Shown: positions 1 through 11,049 of the stretch, in pieces | How positions within the stretch are numbered: position 1 is the stretch's first letter | Layout: the number at the start of each line of letters is the position of its first letter | Assembly (NCBI GenBank): GCA_040954595.2 | Contig: CM082586.2 | Span: forward strand, 11,842,001 to 11,906,000 | Direction: 5' to 3' | Length of the DNA stretch: 64,000 bases | Source: Balanoglossus misakiensis | Taxonomy: Eukaryota > Hemichordata | The notes under the pieces: generated by a model | Seen by the model: only the letters and a program-made list of their open reading frames with translations | The model's database searches: none | What the model was told of the DNA's origin: nothing | Position numbers and translations under genes: made by a program

Positions 1-1140
1 TATCATTATTCTCTGCCAGGCAGAGAGTTGCCGCTTTCTTGTTAACAATAATATACTATTATAACATTGCATAGATTCCTGTTTGTTTCTGTCCATATCT
101 CACAAACTGTGGTGTGCATACTGTTGAAATGACCTCAAGAAGAAAATGCCAAATGGAAAAATATTTGACATACTAACCTGTATGATAATGTTATACGGTA
201 CATTATATTTAACGGTTCCAATCCAATGTTGAGAACTAACAAAACAATTTGAGCAGAATTCATTTAAAATTAATTGCAGTTCCGTTTCACCGCATTTCAT
301 AGGATGCTGGCTAAAATTCATACTATGGTGGATTACCTGTTATGCATTTCTTTCCCTATTTCGTCTGGCAGATTTGAGTTTGACAAGCTGTCATTTTCCT
401 TTCAGCTCCGCAAAATTGATGGATTTACTTTGACAGCACACAGACTGTCCATGTGTCATCGGAGATACAAGCAGCATCAGGTGCTGAACAGCTTGCAGCA
501 GTGTTGGAAAAGAGTACACAACACTAACTTGCAAGAGTGCTTTGGCCCTTTCTTCACACTGTCCGAAACTTGTTGTGTTACATCATTGCTTAATGAATAA
601 GAAATACACAGGTATTTAGCGTTCTATTCAATACCTACAATAGATAAAAGGGTGTCGGTCTGTATGCGACAATCTTCAATGTTCTTATGAGCACAAGGCT
701 TTATTCAGGGAACGTTTTACAGTAAGAATTATATGATATAAACTGAATAAGTTTGTTGTCTGTCAACTCTTCTGTCTTTGTCTTACCGATACGGTTCTAA
801 CCGCGAACACTGAGGCTTCTCTGCTCGTACACAGTATAAATCAATGGATGATAAAATGCGCCCTCTTTTGGTGAACTCTTCCTACCGCCCGACCTTCTAC
901 CATACATTAAGGCATGTAGGGCGGCCAGGTAGATGGCAGTGTATTGCAAGCGTCTCTTGCATATTTTTTTTCCGCCAGGAATGGCATACATTCGTTTTTG
1001 GCGACACCACAACTGCTGGAACTTCTCGAAAAATTGAGAGCCGGATTTCATAAATGCTCATGTTTTCCGAAGGGCTGAAAGAAGATCCAGAGTGGAATAT
1101 TTAAATTTGCCTGTGGCAGACATCATAGTGGCTGCCAGTT
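1..1140. other. No gene recognised
   Basis: I see no supported gene in this stretch. Open frames here are short and resemble no family I know. A weak candidate terminal exon on the plus strand (about 437-527) is discussed under rejected items. Confidence 0.4.
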
Positions 1141-1188
1141 ATTCTATTTCTTGTGCAAGAGATAGTATCTTGTTCCAGCGAGATGTTT

Positions 1189-1306
1189 TCTCGTGTGCAC
1201 GAGATACATGCTATCTCGTGCATATCTCGTGCGCACGAGAAAATTGCGAGCGCACTCGTGTTCACGAGAAAATATCACATGCACACGTAAGTCGTGCGCA
1301 CGAGAT
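1189..1306. repeat. Cluster of short CTCGTG/CACGAG palindromes
   Basis: Four near-palindromes of 14-16 bases occur within about 120 bases: around 1190-1205, 1227-1240, 1254-1268 and 1291-1305. The core is CTCGTGCGCACGAG with small changes (TG or TT in place of the central CG). Half-sites (TCTCGTG, CACGAGAT) also occur just upstream from about 1150. The spacing is roughly 30 bases, so this is a degenerate palindromic minisatellite or a cluster of binding sites. No protein can be named for it. Confidence 0.75.
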
Positions 1307-2339
1307 AAAAAAATGTGCCCTGTAGTCTTTCTTAGGACATGGTAGCGTGACGTCGCATTGTAATTAACGGACGATCTTGGAAATTCGGCTATTAATGGTG
1401 AATGGACTTTCGCCTCCTTCGAACAACAACAGAGACTGACGTCGCAACAATGACAGAAAAAGTGAAGCAAATGGCCGACAAAACGAAGAGAATCGGAAAA
1501 CGGGCAGGATCCTCGGCACAGACATCTGGGAATAATACCACCACATCAAATAGAACGACGAGTAGTCCAGGACAAACCGCCACCAGTGACTATGACAACA
1601 AGTCTGAAGGCGATGCTGGCGAACCCTTGCACAATACAACTACAGTCCTACAGAGAAATGCAGCCCAGCGCCACTCAAGATTTTCCATTCCTGGTCTGGC
1701 AGCAGCCAAAATATGTTGTTGTTTTTTCTCTTAGAAGCGACCTCAGTCTGAGCTGAATGAGAATAAACTGTAGGTTGGGAATACAACAAAAAAACACGCA
1801 GTCGCTGCGGTCAACACGTAGCTATTAGTTTCGGTTTTATGTTCGCTACAGCTCGGAAACCAAAATGTGGTACAACTTCAAGCTACATAAACTGGAAAGC
1901 ATAGTACGTGCAGAGCAGACCATGGTGACGAAAGCAGGTATTCTAGGTCGTAAGATAAAAACACGGCGCTAGAAAAACAGTCATCAAAAGTTGCACGTGT
2001 TCCCCGGCCACAAATAATGTAATTGTTGGCGCACAGAAAGTCCAGTCGATAAACGTTTACGCTATAGAAACTCACTCTCTCAGCAAAAGTCTGACACCCT
2101 CGTCAATGACAAAACGCAAACCGAGCTGGGTATGATCAAGTCAAACATAGGGCCAATCCCCACTCTGTGTTTTATTATTTTCCACATACGATGGTTCTAA
2201 ATAAAAATGTATCTATTTGAAATGCTTACCGAGGTAAGATCATTGAAAGTTTTCAAACGTTGATGACAAATGTATAACTGATTTTTTACAAATGAATAAT
2301 CGCGCACTTGCATGTTATTTTCTCTATACCAGACACCGC

Positions 2340-2470
2340 GCGCGCGCCGTTGGCAAAAAAAAAAAACGCGGAAAATTATTGAGCATGCGCAGTCGATACT
2401 TCACATTGTAAACAAGATGGCGTCGCTGCCTATGCTTCTGGACCGCTGTCGCCTGACTATGTCGGCAAAG
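2340..2470 (+). promoter_or_regulatory. Promoter-like block with NRF1- and YY1-type motifs
   Basis: A short GC- and CpG-rich island in AT-rich DNA contains a run of alternating CG (about 2338-2347), a GCATGCGCAG motif like an NRF1 half-palindrome (about 2383-2392) and CAAGATGGCG like a YY1 site (about 2413-2422). In animals these two motifs often mark start sites of housekeeping promoters. The ATG within the YY1-like site opens only 22 codons before a stop, with no clear splice donor, so no downstream gene is shown. The call rests on motifs alone. Confidence 0.35.
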
Positions 2471-2954
2471 AAGAGACGAATTTAACCATGCAACGCCATA
2501 TCGGAAGATAGAATGATCGCGAGATGAAACCGGGCTATCCAACGATTAGGCAGCCATGTTGACTGATTGGTATGTCGCCGAAGTAATTATTTGCCATTGA
2601 TTTGTTTACCAGAAACGGTTTGCCTTTGGAACACATTTGGCCTCACCGAAATTGATTTCAGAGTTTTTTTCCCAAAAACTAATGACGTTCGTTTTCACCT
2701 GAGTGCGAGGATGGATTGAAGGGACACAAGCTTTTGTAGCCACCAATATTTTGACACTCTTTATATCAATGTTGAGCTGGCATATTTGCTCCAATATGAT
2801 GTAGTGTACCTGTTGCATTGAAATGAAGCTGTTATAATATTACAGTGCAATCTAGTCCTTTGGGTTAATAGGAAAACGAGGTCAATAAATAACAGGTTTA
2901 TTTAAATACAGGATATATTTATCACAAGCACTTATGCATATGTATGAGATACTT

Positions 2955-2997
2955 ATTTATTTTAATTTATTTTTTATTTTTTATTTATTTTGTTCAG
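2955..2997. repeat. TTTATTT-rich low-complexity tract
   Basis: An almost pure A/T stretch built of repeated TTTATTT and TTTTTATT blocks. It lies about 80 bases before the left hAT-like arm. Confidence 0.7.
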
Positions 2998-3078
2998 GTA
3001 ATCATATGGATTCGTATGGAATCACATACACATTAATTGAAGACTATCATATCACAGAAGTCGAGCCGCCAGATGTGT

Positions 3079-3995
3079 AAGGTAACCATTTAGGTTTCAT
3101 GACTAAGTTTGTTTAAGAATTCATAAAGCTACCCAATGAATGAATTTCCTTAAAATTTCACAAATGTGACAGAGTTTGCAGTTGTGCAAGAAAGTGTGTA
3201 TTATTCACATAAGAATTTTTTCGTATGCATTTTTCTGATGGCAATGCATTTGACTGTAAACAAATATGGATGTCAGTTAGTAGTGCTATTTTGTCAGTGA
3301 AATGGCTTCATCATCATCCCTCCAACCAAAGTTGAAACAGAGTTGCAAATATTGCACAGCTTGAAATCATAAAATGTTGCAAAATTGAACCAACCCTTTG
3401 GTCAACGATTATGTTCTTACAGCTATTATTAGAACCAGACAGTCTCAGGGAACAAGAGACATGGGCCTGATTTGCAAGTTGAGTTAGAACTGCCTTTGCC
3501 TGCCCACGGACGCCCCAATTTCAGCAAAAAATTATTGCATTAAAATATGAGTATGGAGAACTATGCTCTGTGTTTCTTTTGTTAGCTTACATAGCTGTTG
3601 TCATTCTAGTTTTTCCTCCGTCCTGTGAGCAGAGTTTCAGTTGCGAAAACCGACAGTTCTCAAAGTACAAAAGTACACCTAAATTGCCTCGGTGATGAGC
3701 ATGCAGAATTTATCTGATGCTTCTTACTGGCAGAAGGACCCCACCAGTTGCAGATTGTGAATTCCATGGCACAAGGGAATTTACGCTTTGCGTTCAAATA
3801 TAAATAATTAAATCCTGTAAAATTATTCTATATGTTATTTATTGATGATTCAAAAGTGTTATGACTGATTGTGTTAGAGTACCTGTATTCCATATAAGCA
3901 TGCTGTCAGTGCACATCCGATTGATAACAATTTCACATTTTTAAAAATTTGCTTCTCTGAATAATTATGAATACATAAAACTTCATATGATATAA
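3079..3995 (+). mobile_element. Left inverted arm, decayed hAT-like element
   Basis: This segment aligns, with small indels, to the reverse complement of 9965-10815. It starts at AGGTAACCATTTAGG and fades out near 3995. The central part (about 3420-3700), read on the plus strand, matches the region that encodes an hAT-like C-terminal fragment in the other copy, but here the frame is interrupted. The copies share block order, for example a TTTACGCTTTGCGTTC block near 3781. I see no clean terminal repeats or target-site duplication, so the family call comes only from the protein fragment in the partner arm. Confidence 0.75.
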
Positions 3996-4489
3996 ATTGT
4001 CCTGATATCGTAAACATTAAACCCCGATGCGTGGTATAAAAGACCCCCCAAATCAGTGGCGAATCTTAATGCCGTTTGACTGACAACAGACAACACCAAC
4101 GATCTTGGCTCTATGAAAATCGGCCCAAACAGATCCAAGCATAAAGAATTACACCACACAACGACAGTGGTTGGCTTTATAAACACACACGACATAAAGT
4201 TATCGATGAAAAAGTACACGAGCTTTTGAAACAACGATGATTTTGGGAGAAATCTGGTTTCAGTGCTTTTCAGAAGCATCCCTGGGAAACAATAACCACG
4301 CCATTCAAACAGCTGTCAATCGCATAGAGGTGTAAAGTGTTCAATTATTTTCTATGTACATGAGATCAATTACACAGTTATTATGCACGACGACCACTCC
4401 CAAATAAACAACTGTACAAACACACGTTAATCCGAACCCCAGTACTTTCCGCACCGGGGTTTAAGGCCTAATGCCAGTGTCACAACATT
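3996..4489. other. No gene or clear repeat seen
   Basis: Unassigned sequence between the left hAT-like arm and the first foldback-family copy. A small inverted match, AACCCCAGTAC against CCGGGGTTT near 4435-4462, is the only structure I noticed. Confidence 0.4.
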
Positions 4490-5405
4490 GATTACCAGAC
4501 CGTTTCCCTCTGTATGTATGTATGTATGTATGTATGTATGTATGCAGCCATGTATGCATGTGTTTGTGTGTGTGTGTACATGTGTGTATGCATGTTACAT
4601 GTATATATGGATGTATGTCTGCCCTGATCCAAAACATGAAACCACGCTTTTTTTATTTTGGTGTGTAGATGGGATTTTGCTTAAATGAAGTTGTCATTGC
4701 AAAAATACGCAAATAACCTGTGAAATATGTGGAATTGATCAAAACTCAACTACTGGTTAGACTGCTTTGAACATTTGTATGCATGTAGGTAATGTCATCA
4801 TACCTGATATACTTTGAGTTTATATCGTGAATTGTCTATTTTTTATGCAATTATTTTGTCTTGTTTTACCATTTGAAAAAAAATCTTTTCCTCTTAAAGA
4901 GATTGGCTGATTTCTTTAGAATTTAGTATGACACTTCCGGTAGGTGATCTTAGTTGGTTTTGTTTAAATTGTCGCAGAATTTGTAATCTGTCATTTTTGG
5001 TCAAAATTCATTTTCTGAGAAACTCCTTAGATTGCTTTTAAATTTTGGTATGCTTGTTCCAAGAGGTAACCCAAGTAATGTTGTATATCATTTTGGTGAA
5101 ATTTACATATTGTGGTCTTGGGGCAATTTTTGCAATTTGTATTCTTTGAAACTACTAGTCAGATTGCTTTCAACTTTGGTAGGCGTGGTGATTGAAGTAG
5201 ATATTATACAATTTGTTGATAGTTGGATAGATGTGGTTTGAGGCAGTTTTTGTCATTGTTGAATGTTGTTTTCCCTAAAATACTAGTCTGGTTCCTTTGA
5301 AATGTTCTTACAGTAGGTCATATCTGCTTGCCAATGTCACATGATTTTTCCCATGAACACAGACATACCTAATTTTGTGTAATCCCCAGATGGGACCACA
5401 GTGTG
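4490..5405 (+). mobile_element. Copy 1 of the GGTCCCA foldback family
   Basis: After a GTAT microsatellite, the sequence from about 4625 to 4800 aligns with 51725-51960. Shared phrases include GGTGTGTAG, AAATGAAGTTG, GAAATTGATCAAAACTC and a block like ACTGGTCAGATTGCTTT. That last block recurs in the copy near 5030 and 5160, so the element has an internal repeat. The 3' end carries ATGGGACCACAGTGT (about 5393-5407), which is also at the 3' end of the copy at 51.6-53.4 kb. The 5' palindrome seen in the other copies is not recognisable here. No coding capacity was found, so the element is non-autonomous. Confidence 0.6.
4511..4544. repeat. (TGTA)n microsatellite
   Basis: About eight uninterrupted TGTA units, followed by a looser TG/TATG-rich stretch to about 4615. 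It sits at the 5' side of a foldback-family copy. A related microsatellite occupies the same place in the copy at 51.67-51.73 kb. Confidence 0.9.
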
Positions 5406-5559
5406 TAATAACCTGACCAACAGTGACTAGTATATCCTGTGTGTTATACAGTACTTCTCACAAGGTTGAAGTACATGTAGACTGTTGATGATTTTTTGCG
5501 ATTCTTCAGAAACTTACAATACAGAGTCTAATGTGGTAACGTCCATGGTCACATTAGTC

Positions 5560-5935
5560 CTGTTTCAAAATGACCTACATTACACGTCCTATACACATGT
5601 ATTGCATGTTTTGATTGGTTTATCCGCTTCTCTTAGGTCCACTTGCGGCACGCTGATTGGAGGGACCTTGTAGGTTAGGTCTTATTATTATGTATTATTC
5701 ACTAGACCTTGTAGGTTAGGTCTTATTACTATGCATTTTTCGCTTTACAGCTCCCTGATTGGTTAACGTGTCAGTCTGGTCCCCCATGTGTTCACTGCCT
5801 CATAATACAGGACCTTGTAGGTTAGGTCATATTAATATGTATTTATTCACCATACAGCTCCCTGATTGGTTAACGTGTCAGTCTGGTCTCCCAGTGTTCA
5901 CTGCCTCATTGTGAAATGTCCCATGTGCTTCCTGG
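5560..5935 (+). repeat. Left arm of inverted repeat, with an internal direct repeat
   Basis: It matches the reverse complement of about 6730-7055. Within the arm, the phrase ACCTTGTAGGTTAGGTC occurs three times (near 5661, 5705 and 5811), and CTCCCTGATTGGTTAACGTG occurs twice (near 5750 and 5858). The arm is thus a partly duplicated unit facing its mirror copy across an 0.8-kb interior. This is foldback or MITE-like; the family is not known to me. Confidence 0.8.
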
Positions 5936-6729
5936 CTAGCGTTGTGGTAACACATTATTCGGGATGTCCGCAGATCATTCATTAATTTTCTGAGAAATAG
6001 CCTGACTGATACTATCTCCAACATAAACCGCACCCTGGAAAGATTCAATGATTTTTAGATGGACTTTGAAAATCTGATTAACACATCTAAGCATTTTTGC
6101 TAACAGTTGTATATTTTCTTAAATCACCCTCCTACTTCTCATCATCAATATTATTATTGTTGTTTTACTATATTTAAGTAAATTTGTTTTGACGTAGATG
6201 TTGTGAAAAGGAGTACGTTGTCCGTTTATACATTCGTATATTGTTTTCATAAAAATGGAACTATGACGGTGCAGCTTCGTGAAAGAAGTACAATAAAAGT
6301 AATCATACCTGTAAAGCAACTAATGAGGTATCCCAATTAAAGAAATGCAATGCTCTTCTAAACAGTTCTATTGTAAGATATTTTTGGTTTGCTCGAATGA
6401 ATAGCACACACTTCGTATTCAGCCAGGTGTTACACGAAGTGATGCGCTGAAAAGCATTACGTAACAAAACACTAGCCCATTTCAACAAACCGCCACTGGA
6501 AATAAAATAAAAAAATTCTCCTGGCAATTTTTATTTCGAGTATCTAGTTCACAGTATCACAAAAAAATGCCATGAATAGTGAAGGAAAGGTTAAATCCAA
6601 TCATTATATGAGTGCCTTTCTTTATACACTGGGATCGAGCTTCGACAACGCGCAGGCAGCATGCCAGACAGAATACAACAACTGTATTCAGAAAGTACAA
6701 AAGACTTTGCATAACGAGGCAGTGAAAAT
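5936..6729. other. Interior between the arms of the 5.56-7.06 kb inverted repeat
   Basis: Mostly AT-rich sequence with no supported gene. Short open frames exist on both strands but none resembles a known protein. The right part (about 6650-6730) runs into the right arm. Confidence 0.45.
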
Positions 6730-7055
6730 TGGAGACCTACACATTAACCAATCAGGGAGCTGAAAATTGAATAAATGCATGTTAATAAGACCTAACCTAC
6801 AAGGTCCTGCATAATGAGGCAGTGAACACTGGAGGACCAGACCTACACATTAACCAATCAGGGAGCTGTAAAGTGAATAATACATAGTAATAAGACCTAA
6901 CCTACAAGGTCTAGTGAATAATACATAATAATAAGACCTAACACATAAGGTCCCTCCAATCACCGTGCCTCAAGTGGACCTAAGATTACCAGATGGACCA
7001 ATCACAGATGTCGGTACATATGTCATGGACCTGACTTATGAAACAGGACTATTCA
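6730..7055 (-). repeat. Right arm of inverted repeat
   Basis: This is the mirror copy of 5560-5935. It contains AACCAATCAGGGAGCTG twice (near 6746 and 6852) and GACCTAACCTACAAGGTC (near 6789 and 6893). The match continues through CCCTCCAATCACCGTGCC and AAGTGGACCTAAGA to the GAAACAGGACTA block near 7040. Confidence 0.8.
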
Positions 7056-7579
7056 GAACTACCTCGTCTACGCCCGGCAGTGTTCTGTCCGCTTTGCTTC
7101 CAAAACTAATGTCTGGCCTCACTCATGCCACTTGCCCAATAAACTAATACCCCTTGCTGGGAATTATGATGTAACTAGCGTCGCTTTGAAGCCTATCACA
7201 TTACTGAACAGTGTTGATTTGGTGTAAGATTATAGTGAAGGCAGGGCATATTACATTGAAAATGCTACCCAACCTTAATTACATGTATGTATATCCTTTG
7301 TCTAATCATTGGAAAAACAATGTACATGTACCAAAGACTAAGTAGCTATTTGAAGGTGAATCGCAAGTGGGCACTTTCATTACTTAACCTCAAGCAGTCG
7401 GTTAGCTACCGTATACTAAGACAAACATTCCTGGTGTAATTAACATCACTGTCATTAGTAATATCTATCTCCAATCAGTATCAGTTCTGCCTTTATGTTA
7501 TTTTAAGTCAATTGTCAAGGTTCATGTACATATATTACAGCTTAACTGTCTTGTCAAAAACTTACGCATGTACATGTAC
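7056..7579. other. No gene seen
   Basis: AT-rich intergenic sequence with scattered ACATGTA-type words. No open frame resembles a known protein and no strong repeat was found. Confidence 0.4.
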
Positions 7580-7870
7580 CTAATTCTAGGCTTACCTGTA
7601 GGGTTAGAGATACAGTGTTTTATATTAATATGCATTAATATGAAACTAAAATTTGATGGTTAATTTAAGACCCCCCTGAGCAATGGTAACCTCGTTAAAT
7701 ATGTGCATATCTAATTCTAGGCTATTCAGCTGAAGTAGAAACCTGGACATGGACAACTTCGGGGTCAAAATCTTTTGACAAACATTTGTGTGATCTTGGG
7801 TAAACTTTGACCTACATTCCTATATTTTAGCATCCAGAGCAGATACAACCTTGACACTTGGAGTGATAAA
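7580..7870 (+). repeat. Left arm of a second inverted repeat, related to the 239-bp unit
   Basis: It matches the reverse complement of about 8500-8780. It holds the same ordered phrases as the 239-bp tandem unit at 52.2-53.3 kb: GTGCATATCTAATTCTAGGCT, a GGACATGGAC...GGGTCAAAAT block, TTTGACCTAC and GCATCCAGAGCAG. It is therefore an older, diverged member of that family. Confidence 0.75.
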
Positions 7871-8059
7871 ACTATTTGATTGAGTATTATGTCTTGCCTC
7901 ATTAATTATGTACTTACCTAATGCCAGCCTAACCAATAGGGCTGGAAGTCTGGCTCTTTGGACATGATAAATTTGAGATTTTTCTACAGCAGCCAGCCTT
8001 CTCTTAAAAAGAATGGACAATATAAAGGCTTTGATGGTATGCTGAACTTTTGACTCCCT

Positions 8060-8270
8060 CCCTGAGACTGTGTGCCAATGACGGGATAGCCTACTCAGCG
8101 TTGGGTAGATCCTAAGAAGGCCTCAGCCAGGCATCAAATACAAAAAGCGGAAATCCAAGCTTTAATGGTGGGTTACATCGTTAACTTCCCTGCAGAGCTG
8201 ATTTCTCAGACTGTGAGCCAATGACGGGTAAAGCCCCTAGGTAGGGGCCACCTAAGACAGGCCGGTCATG
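8060..8270 (+). repeat. Two-copy direct repeat, about 143-bp spacing
   Basis: GTGTGCCAATGACGGG (near 8070) and GTGAGCCAATGACGGG (near 8213) head two similar blocks, each followed by a CCTAAGA...GGCC block and a CTTTAAT word. They lie in the loop between the 7.58-7.87 and 8.50-8.78 kb arms. Confidence 0.6.
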
Positions 8271-8499
8271 CTTTAATCACAAAGAAGGGCAAGTTTAGTC
8301 TTACCACAACTTTGTCTGCTGTATATGCTTCATAAAGATTGCAGAGTATTTTGAGAATACATTGTGTTAAGGCAGTGTGACCAGCTAAAAAGTACTGGCA
8401 AACACAGCCAATGTGTAATGAAAAACATCTAATTTGGCTGAATAAAAGACATAAAACACAGCAAAAGCACTGTGACTAGCTGAGACATAATACTCCATT

Positions 8500-8780
8500 A
8501 TGCAGTTCCATCACTCCAAGTGTCAAGGATGTATCTGTGCCGGATGCCAAGATATAGGAATGTAGGTCAAAGTTTACCCAAGATCACCCAACATTTTGTC
8601 AAAAGATTTTGACCCCAAAGTTGTCCATTCTACCGCAACTGGATAGCCTAGAATTAGATATGTACATATTTAATGAGGTTACCATGGATCAAGGCAGTCC
8701 TAAGTAAACCATCAAATTTTTAGTTTCATGTTAATTCATGTTAATATAAAACGCTGTATCTCTAACCCACTGGTATGCCA
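8500..8780 (-). repeat. Right arm of the second inverted repeat
   Basis: Mirror copy of 7580-7870, including CACTCCAAGTGTCAAGG, GGAATGTAGGTCAAAGTTTA and GCCTAGAATTAGATATG. Together the arms form a hairpin-capable structure with a loop of about 0.63 kb. Confidence 0.75.
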
Positions 8781-9377
8781 TTCTGTGTTTCATGCTACCC
8801 AATATGGGTAAGTAGGTAAAAAGTCACCCTAGGCCATTTGAAATTTTGCTGAAAAAATCTCGTCTCTTACATATGTACATTTGGTAAAAGGGAAATTTTA
8901 ATCACGGAGTAGAACATATTCATAAAAAATATTTGAGGGAAAGAAGGAAGTTTTTCATAGCTTTGGTGCGTCAAATAGTAGAGAGGTTCCCTTGTTATCC
9001 TTAGACTCAAACTCAGAGTTTCCAATCTTTCAGTATTTTCATGATATTACTTTCCATCTTAGATTTGTTCATCTAAACAAACTGACTGATAGGTATACAT
9101 GAACATTTTATTGACTAATGAATGTGACTGTATGTTGCAATTTAAAGAAGTCAGATATTAAACGAGCGCCACACCTGTTTTAATCAGCCTCCATATGGAG
9201 GGTACACATCGCAGAGAGATGACAAACCCCATGCAAATTCAAGTAATATGGCTCAATGGTGCTGATTTTAAAGGATAGGTGGATGATTTGAAAAATGTTA
9301 TTGTGGAAAAAGATGTGTAAAATTTGGCAGCTTGTGAGGCTTTAATTGTAAAATCTTTGAAATGTGTTTTACTCTTT
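8781..9377. other. No gene seen
   Basis: Unassigned AT-rich sequence. I found no supported coding region, RNA gene or strong repeat. Confidence 0.4.
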
Positions 9378-9775
9378 AGGTCCAATTTTGTATATGTCAA
9401 TATACCATTGGGACCAATGTGAAATTGTTCTAAACTCAGAAACTCAAGAAGGTACTGGTCAGATTGCTTTAGAAATTGGTGTGTATTTATGTTATTGAGA
9501 CTTTATACAGATTTTATTTTTCATTTTTGAAGTATATTTTTGGGGTGATTTTGGTCGTCATATACTCAGAAACCTCTACCCACATTTTTTTTAAAATTTG
9601 GTTTGCATGTTCTTAGGTGTGATTTTATGACAATTTAACAAACCCAGTGATGGAAGTGACAATATTGTTTTTGTTTTTTTGGCAATTTCTGCCATTTTTG
9701 TCTGATTGCTTTGCAATTTAGTTTGCAGTTTCTACGGAATTCTTACTGTGGTGCACAAAATTCACAAAGGTGATT
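9378..9775 (+). mobile_element. Copy 2 of the GGTCCCA foldback family (short)
   Basis: It starts with an imperfect palindrome at 9378-9415 (AGGTCCAATTTTGTATA, a short centre, then TATACCATTGGGACC), matching the 5' palindrome of the copy at 51614. The following sequence has the family block ACTGGTCAGATTGCTTTAGA near 9457 and a second diverged TGATTGCTTTGCAATTTAGT near 9701. The 3' end is not well defined and no GGGACCACAGTGT end is visible. Confidence 0.6.
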
Positions 9776-9964
9776 TACTATCCTCATGCGCTTTGTTGAA
9801 CTGGCACCCTGTTGCAAAACAGACATTACAACACTCTTTGAATTGAATTCATAGCTACCAATTTTTCGGGGGTGTAGCACCTTTTTATGCCTAAAACTTT
9901 GATCGAGAACTTCAAATTAAATGCAACCCTCCAAATATTTGCAATATTTCAGGTAAAATGATTT

Positions 9965-10815
9965 AATTTTAAAGCATAAATTTTGATGTATTCATAATCA
10001 TTAAGAGAAACACATTTTGAAAATAGAATATTAATCACACTAGCAGTCATAATACTTTTGAATTATCACTAAAGAACATATAGAAAAATTAAACAGGTTT
10101 TAATTATTTATATTTGAACGCAAAGCGTAAATTCCCTTGTGCCATGGAATTGACAATCTGCAACTGGTGGGGTCCTTGTGCCAGTAAAAAGCATCAGATA
10201 AATTCTGCATGCTCATCACCGAGGCAATTTAGGTGTACTTTTGTACTTTGAGAACTGTCGGTTTTCGCAACTGAAACTCTGTTCACAGGACAGAGGAAAA
10301 ACTAGAATGACAACAGCTATGTAAGCTAACAAAAGGAACACAGAGCATAGTTCTCCATACTCACATTTTAATGCAATAATTTTTGCTGAAACTGGGGCGT
10401 CCGTGGGCAGGCTTGCAAATAAGGCCCATGTCTCTTGTTCGCTGAGATTGTCTGGTTCTAATAATAGCTGTAAGAACTTGATCATTGACCGAACTGTTGG
10501 TTCAATTTTGCAACATTTTATGATTTCAAGCTGTGCAATATCTGCAACTCAGTTTCAACTTTGGTTGGAGGGATGATGATGAAGCCATTTCACTGACAAA
10601 ATAGCGCTACTGACTGATGTCAATGTTTGTTTACAGTCAAATGCATTGCCATCATAAAAATACATGTGAGAAATTTCTTATGTGTATGATACACACTTTT
10701 GTGCATGACTGCAAACTCTGTTACAGTTGTGAAATTCTAAGGGTTGAATTCATTGGGTAGAATTCATGTTTTTTGGATTCTTAAACAACCAGTCACGAAA
10801 GCTAAGTGGTTACCT
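9965..10815 (-). mobile_element. Right inverted arm, decayed hAT-like element
   Basis: Reverse-oriented copy of 3079-3995; the better of the two because its coding fragment is still open (10216-10485). The two arms enclose about 6 kb of other repeats. They could be two separate insertions in opposite orientation or an inverted duplication; the sequence alone does not decide. Confidence 0.75.
10216..10485 (-). pseudogene. hAT-type transposase C-terminal fragment
   Basis: An 89-residue open frame on the minus strand. Its C-terminal half, with a hydrophobic stretch leading to a FPLSCEQSFS motif and then a basic NRQFSKYKS segment, resembles the hAT C-terminal dimerisation region, where a short hydrophobic helix precedes a (C)ER(x)FS motif and a basic helix. 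The usual glutamate-arginine pair is changed here (EQ). The fragment lacks the catalytic core and zinc finger, so it cannot be a working transposase. The homologous frame in the left arm (about 3420-3700) is interrupted by stops. The family assignment is by eye and moderate. Confidence 0.45.
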
Positions 10816-11049
10816 CAGAGAAACTGTGTTAAATTTGGTCATCAATTGCTTTAAATCACACAAGACATTCCCAGAGCTAAAGTTACTGCAGCAGTCAGTT
10901 TCAACTCAGCTTGCAAATTGGGATCATGTCTTGTGTTCATCGAGACTGTCTGTAGTCGAGTTGACAGTCCTATGGGGTCAATGATGAACCTACAAATGTT
11001 CTTTCCAATGAAATTGTTATAAATCTAATATTCAGGATTTGCATTCATA

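Noticed and set aside
437-527. Possible terminal exon on the plus strand after a TTTGACAG acceptor-like site
   Set aside because: Only about 30 codons, one possible splice site and no partner exon; too weak to annotate.
1402-1734. 110-codon open frame on the plus strand, rich in Ser, Thr and Asn
   Set aside because: No recognisable domain; an overlapping frame on the other strand is as long; no splice or promoter support. Could be a disordered exon, but not shown.
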